A stretch of 64,000 nt of DNA, from positions 2,596,001 through 2,660,000 of the forward strand of contig NZ_CP024123.1 of the NCBI RefSeq assembly GCF_002736105.1. Direction: 5' to 3'. A program made the translations under genes and the position numbers. The DNA comes from Solibacillus sp. R5-41. GTDB lineage: Bacteria; Bacillota; Bacilli; Bacillales_A; Planococcaceae. Below the pieces are notes generated by a model. It did not search any database, was not told the origin of the DNA, and worked only from the letters and a program-made list of their open reading frames with translations. Below, in pieces: positions 1-8,472 of this stretch (the stretch's first letter is position 1; the number at the start of each line of letters is the position of its first letter).

Positions 1-119
1 ACTGTTGTCTTATGTGTTGTATCGCATTCAATACATTTAATCGGTTTATAATTCTGCCAACAGGATTTATAGATTTCGCTCCAACTAAAATGTGCATTGC
101 ATTTCTCGCATTTTTGCAA
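1..119 (-). CDS. Zinc-ribbon membrane protein, partial (runs off the left edge)
   Basis: Only the first 39 codons are in the window. The TTG start follows a GGAGGTGATTAGC-type ribosome binding site, as in the paralogue at 58027-58314. The visible part has two CxxC pairs (CEKC and CIEC) of the short zinc-finger family TIGR04104; the C-terminal membrane segments of the paralogue would lie outside the window. The two genes are about 90% identical at DNA level here, including the ribosome binding site, so they look like duplicated cassettes. Function unknown. Confidence 0.7.
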   Translation of the reverse strand, partial: MQKCEKCNAHFSWSEIYKSCWQNYKPIKCIECDTTHKTT

Positions 120-183
120 AGCTAATCACCTCCGTATATTGATATATTAGTATTTCTAGATAAATCCCCCGATACCTTTAAAA

Positions 184-315
184 CCTTCCCAAAGCGTCGT
201 TTGGGAAGATTCTTGAAATGATCTTTCACTAACGCCCCCGTTAGTTGAATATTAAAGAATTCCAAAATAGTTACTCTATTATTTTTGCTAAAGTCCCCGT
301 TAGTACAAATAAAAA
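184..315. repeat. Boundary repeat, type D hairpin plus a second core
   Basis: A type D hairpin (184-205) is followed by core II at 226-250 and by a second, more diverged core II-like site at 286-310 (CTAAAGTCCCCGTTAG). The doubled core may be the remains of two repeats with the gene between them lost. The rest of 120-506 holds no gene I can support. Confidence 0.75.
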
Positions 316-506
316 GGTTTACTTGTAACTAAATGTTACTATTATGACCCATAATCACTAGAACTCATATATAACAACCTAAAGAATTAATTAAAGTATG
401 ATATATTTATTAAGCAAAAAAATCACATCTTTTTATCATTATCTTATTATCAATTACTTTTTCAAAATAACCAAACTTGATTCGTACAATCCTTACGTTA
501 TTTGAA

Positions 507-1472
507 TTACGATTTAGATTTAGATCTCGACATGATTCCTCTTTTAGTAATATCATAATTCTCTGGTAAGCAATTTATGCCTGGATGATTTTCGCAACGT
601 GAAAAAAGCTCTTTTAAATCTCGTTGAAAATCACTACGTGGACGCTTTGGTTCTGCAATTCCCCATTTATCCATGCACTCTAGAATCAAAGATTGAGCCT
701 CCGGGTATATCCTTGCAGTTTCAAGAAGACAGCCGACAGCCACTGAGCGGGTAGGTTCCTCGTATCTTTTCTTCAGTTTACCAACACAGCTTGTAGTCAT
801 ATGCCAAAGCCATACGTGGTAAGTTAGATTACTATCAGGGATAGGTGTATCAAAGAATCCCCTGCGAATGCATGCCCATAAAGCTAGTATACTATTATTA
901 GTGAGAGTAGAAGATTCGTGGTTATCAACATTGATGACAAGTGAACTTATATGATTGGATAAATTAATGCCTCTTTCAGCCAATCTCCTCCATATACTGC
1001 AAATGAACTCTTTTGTCGGTATATCCTTTCTATAATAATCCGATAACATCAGCTCTACTACTTCTGGTGGCAACGAAACGTTTAAGGAAATTAATTCATC
1101 CAACATCGCAGCTGCCCGGTACTGGACATATCGTTCAGAATCTAATGTGTCTCGTTCCTCTTTGTCAATATACAATAATCGTGCGATTGGCGTAACGTAT
1201 GGATGCAGATCAGCATCCATACTCAGACTTTCATAAGCCGCTTCTAATAAATCAGCAATTAATTCCGGGTTATTCATTTGAGTGTAAACACCCTTATCAT
1301 GCTTGTCATGACATAAGCTCTCGATATAGCTAACTATCCAATTTGCAGCTTTCGAAGTTTCACCAGATGACAGTATAAAATCCGCAAGGCTAGTCTTCAT
1401 ACTTTGGCGTTGAATAGAGTCCCCAGAAACAAATTGCTGCAGCTTATCCAAAATAATATCATCTTTTAACAT
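507..1472 (-). CDS. Hypothetical protein, 321 aa
   Basis: A soluble, largely helical protein without signal peptide or membrane segments. I do not recognise the family. Its rhythm of short helices resembles HEAT-like or ARM-like helical repeats, but no clear repeat unit can be aligned by eye. The ATG start lies 9-12 bases after a GGGGGATC stretch. It is the longest gene in the left arm of the array and is read in the common cassette direction. The C-terminus is basic and serine-rich (SRSKSKS). It ends about 190 bp right of the doubled core at 184-315. Confidence 0.65.
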   Translation of the reverse strand: MLKDDIILDKLQQFVSGDSIQRQSMKTSLADFILSSGETSKAANWIVSYIESLCHDKHDKGVYTQMNNPELIADLLEAAYESLSMDADLHPYVTPIARLLYIDKEERDTLDSERYVQYRAAAMLDELISLNVSLPPEVVELMLSDYYRKDIPTKEFICSIWRRLAERGINLSNHISSLVINVDNHESSTLTNNSILALWACIRRGFFDTPIPDSNLTYHVWLWHMTTSCVGKLKKRYEEPTRSVAVGCLLETARIYPEAQSLILECMDKWGIAEPKRPRSDFQRDLKELFSRCENHPGINCLPENYDITKRGIMSRSKSKS

Positions 1473-2100
1473 ATCGAATACAGATCCCCCTTTACTGACC
1501 AGTAAAATTAGATTTTTCAGATACTAAGATTATCGCTAGTAACTCCATTTCTACACATTTTACCATATTTTAGTAATTATTAATAGAACAACTAAATAGT
1601 AATACATATTGGAACAGTCCTGCCAAACACCCCCATGAGGGATAGCACATCACCCAATGTTTAATTAAGACACTCCCCTGCTGAAACGTCAGTTCTTTTT
1701 CGCCAACAATCTGAAAAGATCCCATTTTTCTTTCAAATTTTGGTTGATGAGGTTTTTGATGTTTTTTACATTAAATGTATGTATATTTAGCCGAAGACTA
1801 GTTTGACAAACAGAGACAGTAATCAATTGTTCGACATTCACTCTGAAGATTACAAAGTCTTGGTTACATAGTTACGTTGCAAGAACCTGAAGCTTCTTAA
1901 TCTAGTCAACTATAATAATTGATCAATGAATTAGGCGTTTTCTTTTTAAAAAAATTGAATGAGCTACGTCTATTTTAGTTTTGCCTTTTTCCCTTAATTA
2001 CAGAAGTTTATTTTCATGTTAGTTTAGATACATTGCTTCACAAACCTAATTAGATTTAAATATGAATATCCAAATATTTCTTGTTAAGTGCTATTCCATA
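1473..2100. other. Intergenic stretch, no gene seen
   Basis: About 630 bp with stop codons in all frames and no convincing start with ribosome binding site. No boundary-repeat core occurs until 2101. It may carry the promoter of the 321-aa gene near its left end and decayed cassette DNA in the rest. Confidence 0.5.
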
Positions 2101-2168
2101 AAATGACCCGATTGTTGAACAAAAGTTAAACAACGCTCTTCAACTAATCTGCTCCGTTAGTTTAATAA
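2101..2168. repeat. Boundary repeat, type F hairpin and core I only
   Basis: The F hairpin is followed by core I with left arm TTCAACTAAT and right arm GTTAGTTTAA. Core II is missing, and the stop codon of the phosphatase gene begins only 3 bp after the repeat. Confidence 0.8.
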
Positions 2169-2170
2169 CA

Positions 2171-2737
2171 TTATTTCCATATTCTTTGTACATTCTGAAG
2201 TGTTGTACCCGAAAAAACTAACTTGTAGATATCAGGTTTAGTGGTACTTTTCCAAAATTCATATTCGTACTTTGAGTTAAAGTAATTCATAATTATTGTC
2301 ATTATATTTCCATGAGTACCTATAATTATAGTCTTCCCTTCATATTGATTTAAAAGACTTTCGATAACTGGTATAGACCGATTTTGTACCTCTCTAACTG
2401 ATTCACCTCCTGATAAAAAATAATCGTAATCTTCGTAGGATTTTTTAATTGCTTGCTGAATCTCTTCATCAGGTAATTTATAAGCCCCTTTTAACTGTCT
2501 TTCCCTTAATTCTTCAATAACTTTTATTTCTATATTTTTCTGATTAGCAATACCTTCAATCGTTTGAATAGCTCTCGTATAAGAACTCGAAACTATAACA
2601 TCAATTTCCACGTGGCTCATTAAATCTGTAATTTTTTTTGAATCTATTACACCCTCTTTAGATAATTCTCTTGTTCGTTCTTCCCCGAAAATAAATGGTG
2701 ATTTTGCGTGTCTAATCATATAAACTGTGGTATCCAT
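2171..2737 (-). CDS. Histidine phosphatase family protein (phosphoglycerate mutase-like)
   Basis: At 188 residues it has the usual size of a small branch-2-type histidine phosphatase. The catalytic RHAK motif lies near residue 9 (IRHAKSPF), the second arginine lies in the SSYTRAIQT segment, and the second catalytic histidine lies in GTHGN near residue 142. These enzymes transfer phosphate through a phosphohistidine; the substrate cannot be read from sequence. A GGGGAA ribosome binding site precedes the ATG. The gene is a single-gene cassette between the cores at 2101-2168 and 2761. It is distinct from the second phosphatase at 52598. Confidence 0.88.
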   Translation of the reverse strand: MDTTVYMIRHAKSPFIFGEERTRELSKEGVIDSKKITDLMSHVEIDVIVSSSYTRAIQTIEGIANQKNIEIKVIEELRERQLKGAYKLPDEEIQQAIKKSYEDYDYFLSGGESVREVQNRSIPVIESLLNQYEGKTIIIGTHGNIMTIIMNYFNSKYEYEFWKSTTKPDIYKLVFSGTTLQNVQRIWK

Positions 2738-2760
2738 TTCCCCTTAAACTCCCTTCATAT

Positions 2761-2820
2761 TTATTGAACTAAACTGCCTCGTTAGTTCAATAAAGAAAAA
2801 GGCTATGTTATAAGAAAAGG
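2761..2820. repeat. Boundary repeat, core I with a degenerate tail
   Basis: Core I (TTGAACTAAA, centre CTGCCTC, GTTAGTTCAA) is intact. The following hairpin (AAAAGGCTATG...) is too diverged to assign a type, and no core II is visible before the next gene at 2864. Confidence 0.75.
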
Positions 2821-2863
2821 TTGATTTTTAACGTTAGGAATCCGCTGTATATGCAAGATTTTT

Positions 2864-3079
2864 TCAAAATATGTTCCAGTGCAATTTCTTTTGAACAGCA
2901 TTGAAAGCTTTGTTGTATCTTTGCTCAAACGATAGTGCATAAAAAGGTGTATATGAATAATATACAGAAAAATACTTAATACATTGGTATGACAACGTTT
3001 TAAGTGTTTTATTTCGTCCCAAAAATTTGGGGAACGTTATTTTGAATGTGATTGTATAACTTAATTGTTCTTTATTCAT
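2864..3079 (-). CDS. Small hypothetical protein, 71 aa
   Basis: The ATG overlaps the stop codon of the upstream gene (TAATG), which suggests translational coupling with the membrane protein at 3079-3537. The product is basic and aromatic-rich with no clear membrane segment. It could be a decayed C-terminal piece of something larger. Family not recognised. Confidence 0.45.
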   Translation of the reverse strand: MNKEQLSYTITFKITFPKFLGRNKTLKTLSYQCIKYFSVYYSYTPFYALSFEQRYNKAFNAVQKKLHWNIF

Positions 3080-3537
3080 TATGCCGATTGGTTCACTAAT
3101 CTTTTAGAAGTTACAAGTAATAAAATTGCAATCAAATAAACTACGGACATCAATAACGAGAAAACTCCATATTTTACACCAAATAGATAGTTTAATCCAA
3201 ATAGTGGAGTTGTAAAAATAATATAAAACGGATAATGAATTGACGCTATTACATCCAAAATAGCATATTCCAAAGTTATATGTTCAAATTTTGTTATAAC
3301 ATACACTACCAAACCAGATAAAAAACCAAAGGTTAAAAAGATATTTAAACTTTTATTAAATCCATTTTTAAGGGTTCCTTTTTTTACAAATGCCAACAAA
3401 GTAACTATAAATAAAATAGATACAAGTAAATTCAAAATGGTCACATTAGAGTCAGGATGTTTTATTGACGGAATTAAATTTATTGCAAAAGCAACTATAT
3501 AAGAACAGATTAGAAAAATTAAGGTTTTTTTAGTCAT
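3079..3537 (-). CDS. Small integral membrane protein, 152 aa
   Basis: Four hydrophobic segments at roughly residues 5-22, 30-50, 65-82 and 118-143 mark it as a polytopic membrane protein. Start ATG after CGAGGTGAAACA. The C-terminal tail is short and basic (TSKRLVNQSA). I do not recognise the family. It is the first gene of a two-gene cassette with the coupled 71-aa gene. Confidence 0.7.
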   Translation of the reverse strand: MTKKTLIFLICSYIVAFAINLIPSIKHPDSNVTILNLLVSILFIVTLLAFVKKGTLKNGFNKSLNIFLTFGFLSGLVVYVITKFEHITLEYAILDVIASIHYPFYIIFTTPLFGLNYLFGVKYGVFSLLMSVVYLIAILLLVTSKRLVNQSA

Positions 3538-3639
3538 TGTTTCACCTCGCTCATATTAATTTATATACCAATATTATACAATACACTGATTCTTATTGTT
3601 TTGATTTAGTTACCAAAGCGATGTTTGAAGACGTATTCC

Positions 3640-3888
3640 TTATAGTGTTATAAATTCGCATAAATCCCTATTTAGAGGGTATTTCGGTCTGTTAGGACAA
3701 TATTTACAATGAGGGTCACTACATTTTGATTCAGTCCAACTAATACATTTAGGGCAAAAATATGTATCAAATTTATCATAATAAATTAAGTTAGATTTAC
3801 ATTGCGAACAAAAGTTGTTTTGTTGGATTTGACCATAAAATTCGAAACCATCAATAATTACCTTTCCGTTTACTTCTAATATTTCCAT
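3640..3888 (-). CDS. Zinc-ribbon protein, about 82 aa
   Basis: Cysteine pairs CSQC and CPKC about 20 residues apart form a rubredoxin-like zinc ribbon. A second cluster, CSDPHCKYC, could bind another metal. I start it at the ATG at 3888, eight bases after GAGGTG, rather than at an upstream in-frame GTG. Soluble; role unknown. Cysteine-rich small proteins recur in this array (47675, 50531, 58027). Confidence 0.65.
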   Translation of the reverse strand: MEILEVNGKVIIDGFEFYGQIQQNNFCSQCKSNLIYYDKFDTYFCPKCISWTESKCSDPHCKYCPNRPKYPLNRDLCEFITL

Positions 3889-3946
3889 AATAAGCACCTC
3901 TTTTCTTCTTACGATGATATCAAATTTACATATTAAGTAACAATAT

Positions 3947-4012
3947 TCCCAAACGGTCGTTTAGGACCATTTGAAATCCTTGCTGCACTAAAGCCCCCGT
4001 TAGTTGAATAAG
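3947..4012. repeat. Boundary repeat, type D
   Basis: A diverged D hairpin (CCCAAACGGTCGTTTAGG) is followed by core II with right arm GTTAGTTGAA and the AATAAG tail. The right edge is 28 bp from the next stop codon. Core I is not visible. Confidence 0.85.
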
Positions 4013-4039
4013 ATTATTTTCGAATACTGTCCCTACAAG

Positions 4040-4468
4040 TCAGTTAAACCCAACGTCTTGTTGATTAAAACGTTTTCTTAATCTTACATCTACACACCAG
4101 ATTACTGATGAATAAACAGTTGCTGGAATTAAAAAGTACCAATCAAATCTATTAAAGTCAGTGAAAATAAACCTATATTCAGTAATTAAAATAAATAATA
4201 CAACGAAACTGATAGCAAAGAATAAATGGGTTACTAATGAGGCATACATTCTTTTCTTGCCCTTAAATCTCTTATTTATTTGATCGGATAACATTGTTAC
4301 AGGAATTCCAAAGAATAAAACAACTGGGGCAGCAAAAATAAGTACAAATAACATTAAAGCTGGTACCTCGGTTATGTCACTCCGTTCTACAATCATAAAA
4401 CAAAAACCAATAATAGGAGTGGAAATTATTATAGTCCAAATAAATGACAACATTTTCTTTTTAAACAT
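4040..4468 (-). CDS. Membrane protein, 142 aa
   Basis: Four predicted membrane helices with a basic first loop. The ATG at 4468 follows GGAGGTGCTAAA and is preferred to the in-frame codon 21 bases upstream. A single-gene cassette between the repeats at 3947 and 4507. Family not recognised. Confidence 0.7.
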   Translation of the reverse strand: MFKKKMLSFIWTIIISTPIIGFCFMIVERSDITEVPALMLFVLIFAAPVVLFFGIPVTMLSDQINKRFKGKKRMYASLVTHLFFAISFVVLFILITEYRFIFTDFNRFDWYFLIPATVYSSVIWCVDVRLRKRFNQQDVGFN

Positions 4469-4506
4469 TTTAGCACCTCCATGTTTCATTTAATAATTCC
4501 TTTGTT

Positions 4507-4540
4507 AATCAACTAAACTGCTACGTTAGTGGAAGAAGAA
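4507..4540. repeat. Boundary repeat, core I remnant
   Basis: Left arm AATCAACTAAA, centre CTGCTAC and right arm GTTAGTGGAA. The right arm is altered at one position and no hairpin of a known type follows directly. Confidence 0.6.
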
Positions 4541-4579
4541 ATTGCACCTATAGCATCGTTTTGGCAAATATTGATTATA

Positions 4580-4700
4580 TGCAGTCAAAAGCAAACACCC
4601 CACTCATCACTGGAATGGGGTGTATTGTTACCTAACTTACGTTTGGGAACGTTATTTGGTCTAGTTATGTATACATTATAAATACTCGTTTTACAAAAGC
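4580..4700. repeat. Boundary repeat, type E
   Basis: The two E hairpins (ACCCCACTCATCACTGG... and the CCTAACTTACGTTTGGG stem) and the GTATACATTATAAAT segment are present, but the right-hand core II has decayed to ACTCGTTTTAC. Confidence 0.7.
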
Positions 4701-4732
4701 ACTCAAAGGAATTTTAAAAAAATTCAATTGTT

Positions 4733-5248
4733 TCAAGGAAGTAACTCTACCTTTACCTTCAGTTTTATATCACTAGGATGCTCTTCCTCTTCTACAAGGT
4801 AAGAGATGACATAAGCACCTTCAGAGAATCCGTCAAATACCTTCTCATAACTTTCATTATTTTTTAAAACACCATTTGTTATAAGTATTTCTTTATCTAC
4901 ATTTCGAATTTCGAAAAAAAAGTTTTCAGTACCGACATTTAATAAAGATATTATAAATGGCACATCACCAGGATAAGAAAAATAAGATTTGCTTTCACCA
5001 ATTCGAGACGCAACCTCTTCATCAATCATAAGGAGATTATAACCTCCCATAGGGTATTGATAATTTTCCATATACGTAATGACATCTAAGATAACAGGTT
5101 CCTCATTTACAACTTCTGACACTTCTTTTGACGCTACTTTTGAAGATGGCTCTTCTGATGAAACTTTTGTGTTATCAGAAGAGCCATCAGTACAGCCTGA
5201 TAAAGCAAATGTTCCTAGTAAAATGCTTATGTAAAAATACTTTTTCAA
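4733..5248 (-). CDS. Putative lipoprotein, about 171 aa
   Basis: A lipoprotein signal peptide ends in the lipobox ALSGC near residue 19, followed by a Ser/Glu-rich linker and a domain of about 110 residues that looks beta-rich. The likely start is TTG at 5248, six bases after GGGGTG; the lipoprotein at 56771 has the same TTG, spacing and nearly the same signal peptide. The two mature parts differ, so the signal region seems to be shared by different cassettes. Probably anchored on the outer face of the membrane. Function unknown. Confidence 0.7.
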   Translation of the reverse strand: MKKYFYISILLGTFALSGCTDGSSDNTKVSSEEPSSKVASKEVSEVVNEEPVILDVITYMENYQYPMGGYNLLMIDEEVASRIGESKSYFSYPGDVPFIISLLNVGTENFFFEIRNVDKEILITNGVLKNNESYEKVFDGFSEGAYVISYLVEEEEHPSDIKLKVKVELLP

Positions 5249-5330
5249 AATTTTCACCCCATTAAAATTATTAAAATATCCACTTTAATAATACCATATA
5301 TGGATTTTACTGGTTTTTTAGTATTTTAAG

Positions 5331-5475
5331 TTCCTAAACCGACATTTGGGGACATAGTGGACATAAGCAACTAAAAGCAAGCACCCCATTCAATTGAATG
5401 GGGTTGTTGGTTCCCTAACTTTGATTTGGGAAAGTTTATTAAGTTTGTTTTGTATACTTTATAAATCCTTGTTGT
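5331..5475. repeat. Boundary repeat, type E
   Basis: A near-complete E unit: CCGACATTTGGGG stem, CCCATTCAATTGAATGGG, CCCTAACTTTGATTTGGG and the TATACTTTATAAAT segment. Core II has decayed to TTGTACTAAATCTTTCGC. Confidence 0.75.
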
Positions 5476-5635
5476 ACTAAATCTTTCGCAGTTTAAAACA
5501 GGTTAGCTTATCAATTTCAAGACTTAATGAAACAACATCACCTTCTTTAAGTAAAAATGCATCTCCATTTTGAGCAACTAAATCCTTAAATTGGTACACA
5601 ATTGGCTTGCAGTTTATGTTTTTAGTTGTTTTTTA
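5439..5635 (-). pseudogene. C-terminal gene fragment reading into a boundary repeat
   Basis: An open frame of about 64 codons without any start codon (…CKPIVYQFKDLVAQNGD…EGDVVSLSLEID…) ends inside the type E repeat. The codon pattern looks protein-like, so I read it as the 3' part of a gene that lost its 5' end next to the anti-sigma gene at 5650. The family is not recognised. Confidence 0.45.
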
Positions 5636-5649
5636 AGTGCGGTGCCTTA

Positions 5650-6735
5650 TTATTTTTGAATATCTACAATAATATCCTCAAGCTCTAATATTTCCTTTAT
5701 AGAATTGCTATTATCCTTAAAATATTTAACGCCATTTTCATCAATTTCGTCAGCCTCCATCAATCGGAAGAATGGGGTGAATATTAAAGTTTCAGCATCT
5801 GGATGCAGTTTTTCAAAGGTATAGACAAATTCCTTATCTCCATGGTCGTGTCCTATACCACCGGTTAACGCTGGTGTATACGTATTACCTAAATTATCCT
5901 TTACTTTTAAACCGGAAGAAATAATATCCCATTTTTCTTTTAAATTCTCGTTTTTTATTGTTTCTCTGTAATTGACGATAAAGGAAATCGGTGTGTATAT
6001 GATTTCATTCAATTTAATACCTAAATCATCTTTTTTTGATGCAGGAGCTTCCACGATTTGGACTTTAGGCTCAGTCGCCTTAGCATTTATTTCAAAATCC
6101 CAACTCCCCTGGATCATTTCCTTTTTATCCTGACTGGAAATACTACTAATGTGAAACTCAAAATTCGCCTCCTGTAAATGATTAGATAAATTCAAGATCG
6201 CTGTTGTTAAGCCGGCGTATTGATTTGGCCCGACTTTTTCAATCATATGTTTCGTATGAAAAAGTGCGTGTTCGCGGCCATCCACCTTAAAAGTAGTCTC
6301 AATTTCCGGGGACTCACCTAAATCCCTGTCCGTTTCAATATAATAGCCAACTAAAAACTTTTTACTATCGAATAAGCTTTCATTTACCGTAATCGTTATC
6401 CCATTGCTTTCTACTACAAGATGTTGTTGATCCGCGAATTCCTCATAGCCTGATATTATTTTATCCTGGGTCGAGAAAAGCTTGATAATACTGTTCAAAA
6501 CTGGAATTTCCTGAGCGAATGTTGTGTAGGATAGACCTATAATTGATGCAGTGCCGATACCCAACGACAAGCAGACAGCTGCAGCTCCCTTCATCCACTT
6601 TCTCGGTGTTGTTTTGGATGTCTGAATTCTCAGGTCCCTTTTAAACTGTGCTTTTTCAAGTTCTGTTACCTCTGCTTCTTCAAATTCAGTTATATCGATT
6701 TCAATATCATTGAAGTGTTTAAACAGATTTTTCAA
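5650..6735 (-). CDS. Anti-sigma-like membrane protein (DUF4179 type), 361 aa
   Basis: It starts 17 bp inside the end of the sigma factor gene, the usual coupling of an ECF-type sigma factor and its membrane-bound regulator. A cytoplasmic N-terminus of about 48 residues with acidic and basic patches is followed by one membrane helix (about 49-72) and an extracytoplasmic domain of nearly 290 residues. This is the layout of DUF4179 regulators found beside Bacillales sigma genes. The likely role is to hold the sigma factor inactive until an envelope signal arrives; the signal is not evident. Confidence 0.8.
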   Translation of the reverse strand: MKNLFKHFNDIEIDITEFEEAEVTELEKAQFKRDLRIQTSKTTPRKWMKGAAAVCLSLGIGTASIIGLSYTTFAQEIPVLNSIIKLFSTQDKIISGYEEFADQQHLVVESNGITITVNESLFDSKKFLVGYYIETDRDLGESPEIETTFKVDGREHALFHTKHMIEKVGPNQYAGLTTAILNLSNHLQEANFEFHISSISSQDKKEMIQGSWDFEINAKATEPKVQIVEAPASKKDDLGIKLNEIIYTPISFIVNYRETIKNENLKEKWDIISSGLKVKDNLGNTYTPALTGGIGHDHGDKEFVYTFEKLHPDAETLIFTPFFRLMEADEIDENGVKYFKDNSNSIKEILELEDIIVDIQK

Positions 6736-7282
6736 TGTGCATACCCCCTAAATCTTTTTTTAGTTTTTTCCTGCCATGGTAAAGCCGGTTATCAATAGCC
6801 GATTTTGTCATCTGTAATTGATGGGCAATTTCTTCTGTATCAAAATCTAGCAGGTACCTCATTATAAAAATTTTCTGATCGACAGGCTTTAATGTTGAGA
6901 TGATTGCCTGAATGTTCTCCTGTTCTTCCAGATAGGTGCTTTCATATTTCAAGGAGTCAGACGGCGTAAGCTCTATATCCAAAGTGGGGCTTTCTTTTTT
7001 CTTTATTTCCATGCGGTAATAATCGATTGCTTTATATTTGGCTATCACGCATACCCATTTTTGAAAGTCAGCTGCATCTCCGTTGAACTTTTTCGCGTTT
7101 TTCCAGATAGATAATAAAATATCGTTACAACACTCCTTTATGATGTCATTAATGTCAAGAGGACCTAAAATTTTTAATACAACACCTTTTATTAATGGAA
7201 GATAGTGATCGATTACGTAATCAAGAGCGTTTTCTTTGCCGCCTTGAAGATATTTTATAAAATTATGTTCATTAATCTTCAT
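6719..7282 (-). CDS. RNA polymerase sigma factor, sigma-70 family (ECF-like), 187 aa
   Basis: Region 2 (DINDIIKECCNDILLSIWKN) and a region 4 helix-turn-helix (MRYLLDFDTEEIAHQLQMTK) are clear, with an acidic linker between them. The start at 7282 follows AAAGGAGAAAGAA with ideal spacing; an upstream in-frame codon has no such site. It directs RNA polymerase to its own set of promoters and is likely held by the product of the overlapping gene at 5650. The sigma/anti-sigma pair forms a cassette on its own, and a second unrelated pair lies at 35039-36374. Confidence 0.88.
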   Translation of the reverse strand: MKINEHNFIKYLQGGKENALDYVIDHYLPLIKGVVLKILGPLDINDIIKECCNDILLSIWKNAKKFNGDAADFQKWVCVIAKYKAIDYYRMEIKKKESPTLDIELTPSDSLKYESTYLEEQENIQAIISTLKPVDQKIFIMRYLLDFDTEEIAHQLQMTKSAIDNRLYHGRKKLKKDLGGMHIEKSV

Positions 7283-7431
7283 TTCTTTCTCCTTTATATA
7301 GTATTGATACTGCAAAAGCCTTTACATTATATATAACGTTGAATGGCATCTATTTTTCGCAAAAAAACCAAAAAATGTTAAAATCTTGAAACATATATCG
7401 ACTTTATCTCAAATTGCTTAACTTATTATTA

Positions 7432-7500
7432 TAAGTGCGTCATCTGCGGCAACAATACGACGCCTGAGACTACAGGCTCAGGCCGTGACCGCGGAGAAGC
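7432..7500. other. GC-rich structured island
   Basis: About 65 bp much richer in G+C than its surroundings, with a strong stem GCCTGAG/CTCAGGC around a short loop and a second GC-rich part (ACCGCGGAGAAGCTTCC). It lies upstream of the sigma factor gene. It could be an insertion end or an RNA structure; I cannot assign it. Confidence 0.4.
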
Positions 7501-7538
7501 TTCCCAGATAGGAAATAAATTTTTATTCATTTCAAAAA

Positions 7539-7569
7539 ATGCCATTTTCTTCCCCGAAGAAAATGGCAT
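7539..7569. terminator. Hairpin, likely terminator
   Basis: A perfect 14-bp stem (ATGCCATTTTCTTC and its complement) around a CCC loop, with A/T-rich flanks on both sides. It follows the fragment that ends at 7583 on the minus strand. Confidence 0.6.
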
Positions 7570-7582
7570 TACTCTCTATATT

Positions 7583-7890
7583 TTATTTAAGGTAAATATT
7601 AATTTCATTTGTCATACCCACTAATACTTCCGTTTCTTTTAATACTTCCAGTATCGTAATCGTAATTCCCATCTTAATATAATATGTTTTTCTACTGGTA
7701 TTTTTAAGTTATTGTAGCAAATCTCCATACGGATATATAAGATTCCCATCTGTACACGTAACTTATAATTTTGAACCAATGACAATGCGATATTTAATTG
7801 TTGCAGAGCCTTTTCCTCTAAATTTTCTTTCACCAACATTAAGCTATAATTCATCCGCAAATTAATCATTTGTAAACGTTTTTCGTATGA
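7583..7890 (-). pseudogene. TPR-like (Rap-type) protein, C-terminal remnant with a frameshift
   Basis: Helical repeat sequence (YEKRLQMINLRMNYSLM..., ALQQLNIALSLVQNYKL) resembles the tetratricopeptide helices of Rap-type regulators. The frame is open from about 7890 but has two stop codons just upstream and no proper start. It then breaks at an A-run (GTAGAAAAACAT, near 7690); adding one A joins it to a second frame ending VGMTNEINIYLK. So the gene has lost its 5' end and is frameshifted. It overlaps the end of the gene at 7866. Confidence 0.55.
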
Positions 7891-8111
7891 GAACGTATAT
7901 TATTATTTTTTAAAATCCAATTCCAAATGAGAAAAATAATAAATGTGCTAATAAAAAACAAAGAAAAATCGAAAAACATATTTTTCATTCCTAAATTATA
8001 GACATCAAATATAGATACCATTTGTTCACCTTTATATTGAATCCACTTAAATTGGAAACCAAAAATCAACGCAATTATAAAGCTAATAGTAATCATTTTC
8101 TTTTTGGTCAT
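7866..8111 (-). CDS. Small membrane protein, 81 aa
   Basis: Two hydrophobic helices (about residues 8-20 and 43-66) and a polar C-terminal tail. The ATG follows TGAGGTGCAGTA. Its stop codon lies inside the frame of the decayed TPR gene, so the two were probably joined by the rearrangement that truncated that gene. Family not recognised. Confidence 0.6.
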   Translation of the reverse strand: MTKKKMITISFIIALIFGFQFKWIQYKGEQMVSIFDVYNLGMKNMFFDFSLFFISTFIIFLIWNWILKNNNIRSHTKNVYK

Positions 8112-8215
8112 TACTGCACCTCAGTTTCATTTCATTATCATAATAATTCCCTATCAATTTGAAATTTCCTTTTAAAGTGCTAACAAAGCGTTTTTTGGTA
8201 AACTTCAGATTGTTA

Positions 8216-8345
8216 TTCAACAATATGGCCCGATTGTTGAACACAAGTTAAACAACACTATTCAACTAAACTGCCCCGTTAGTTCAATAAGAAAAAGCTA
8301 CCCTAAAGGCAGCCTTGTTCTGCTAAAGCCCCCGTTACTTTAAGT
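8216..8345. repeat. Boundary repeat, types F and B, both cores
   Basis: Complete order: F hairpin, core I (TTCAACTAAA, CTGCCCC, GTTAGTTCAA), B hairpin, core II. The last core reads GTTACTTTAAG, a one-base change in the right arm. About 125 bp without a gene separate it from the Nudix stop. Confidence 0.9.
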
Positions 8346-8472
8346 ATTTTCTTTCACAATCCATTTCAAAAACAATTTTTTCAATATAACCACTCCAATA
8401 TTATACAAAGGTCCCGTAAAGTTATTATCGGAAATTTAATGAATGCTTTTCCAGAATAAAATAGGCATCATA

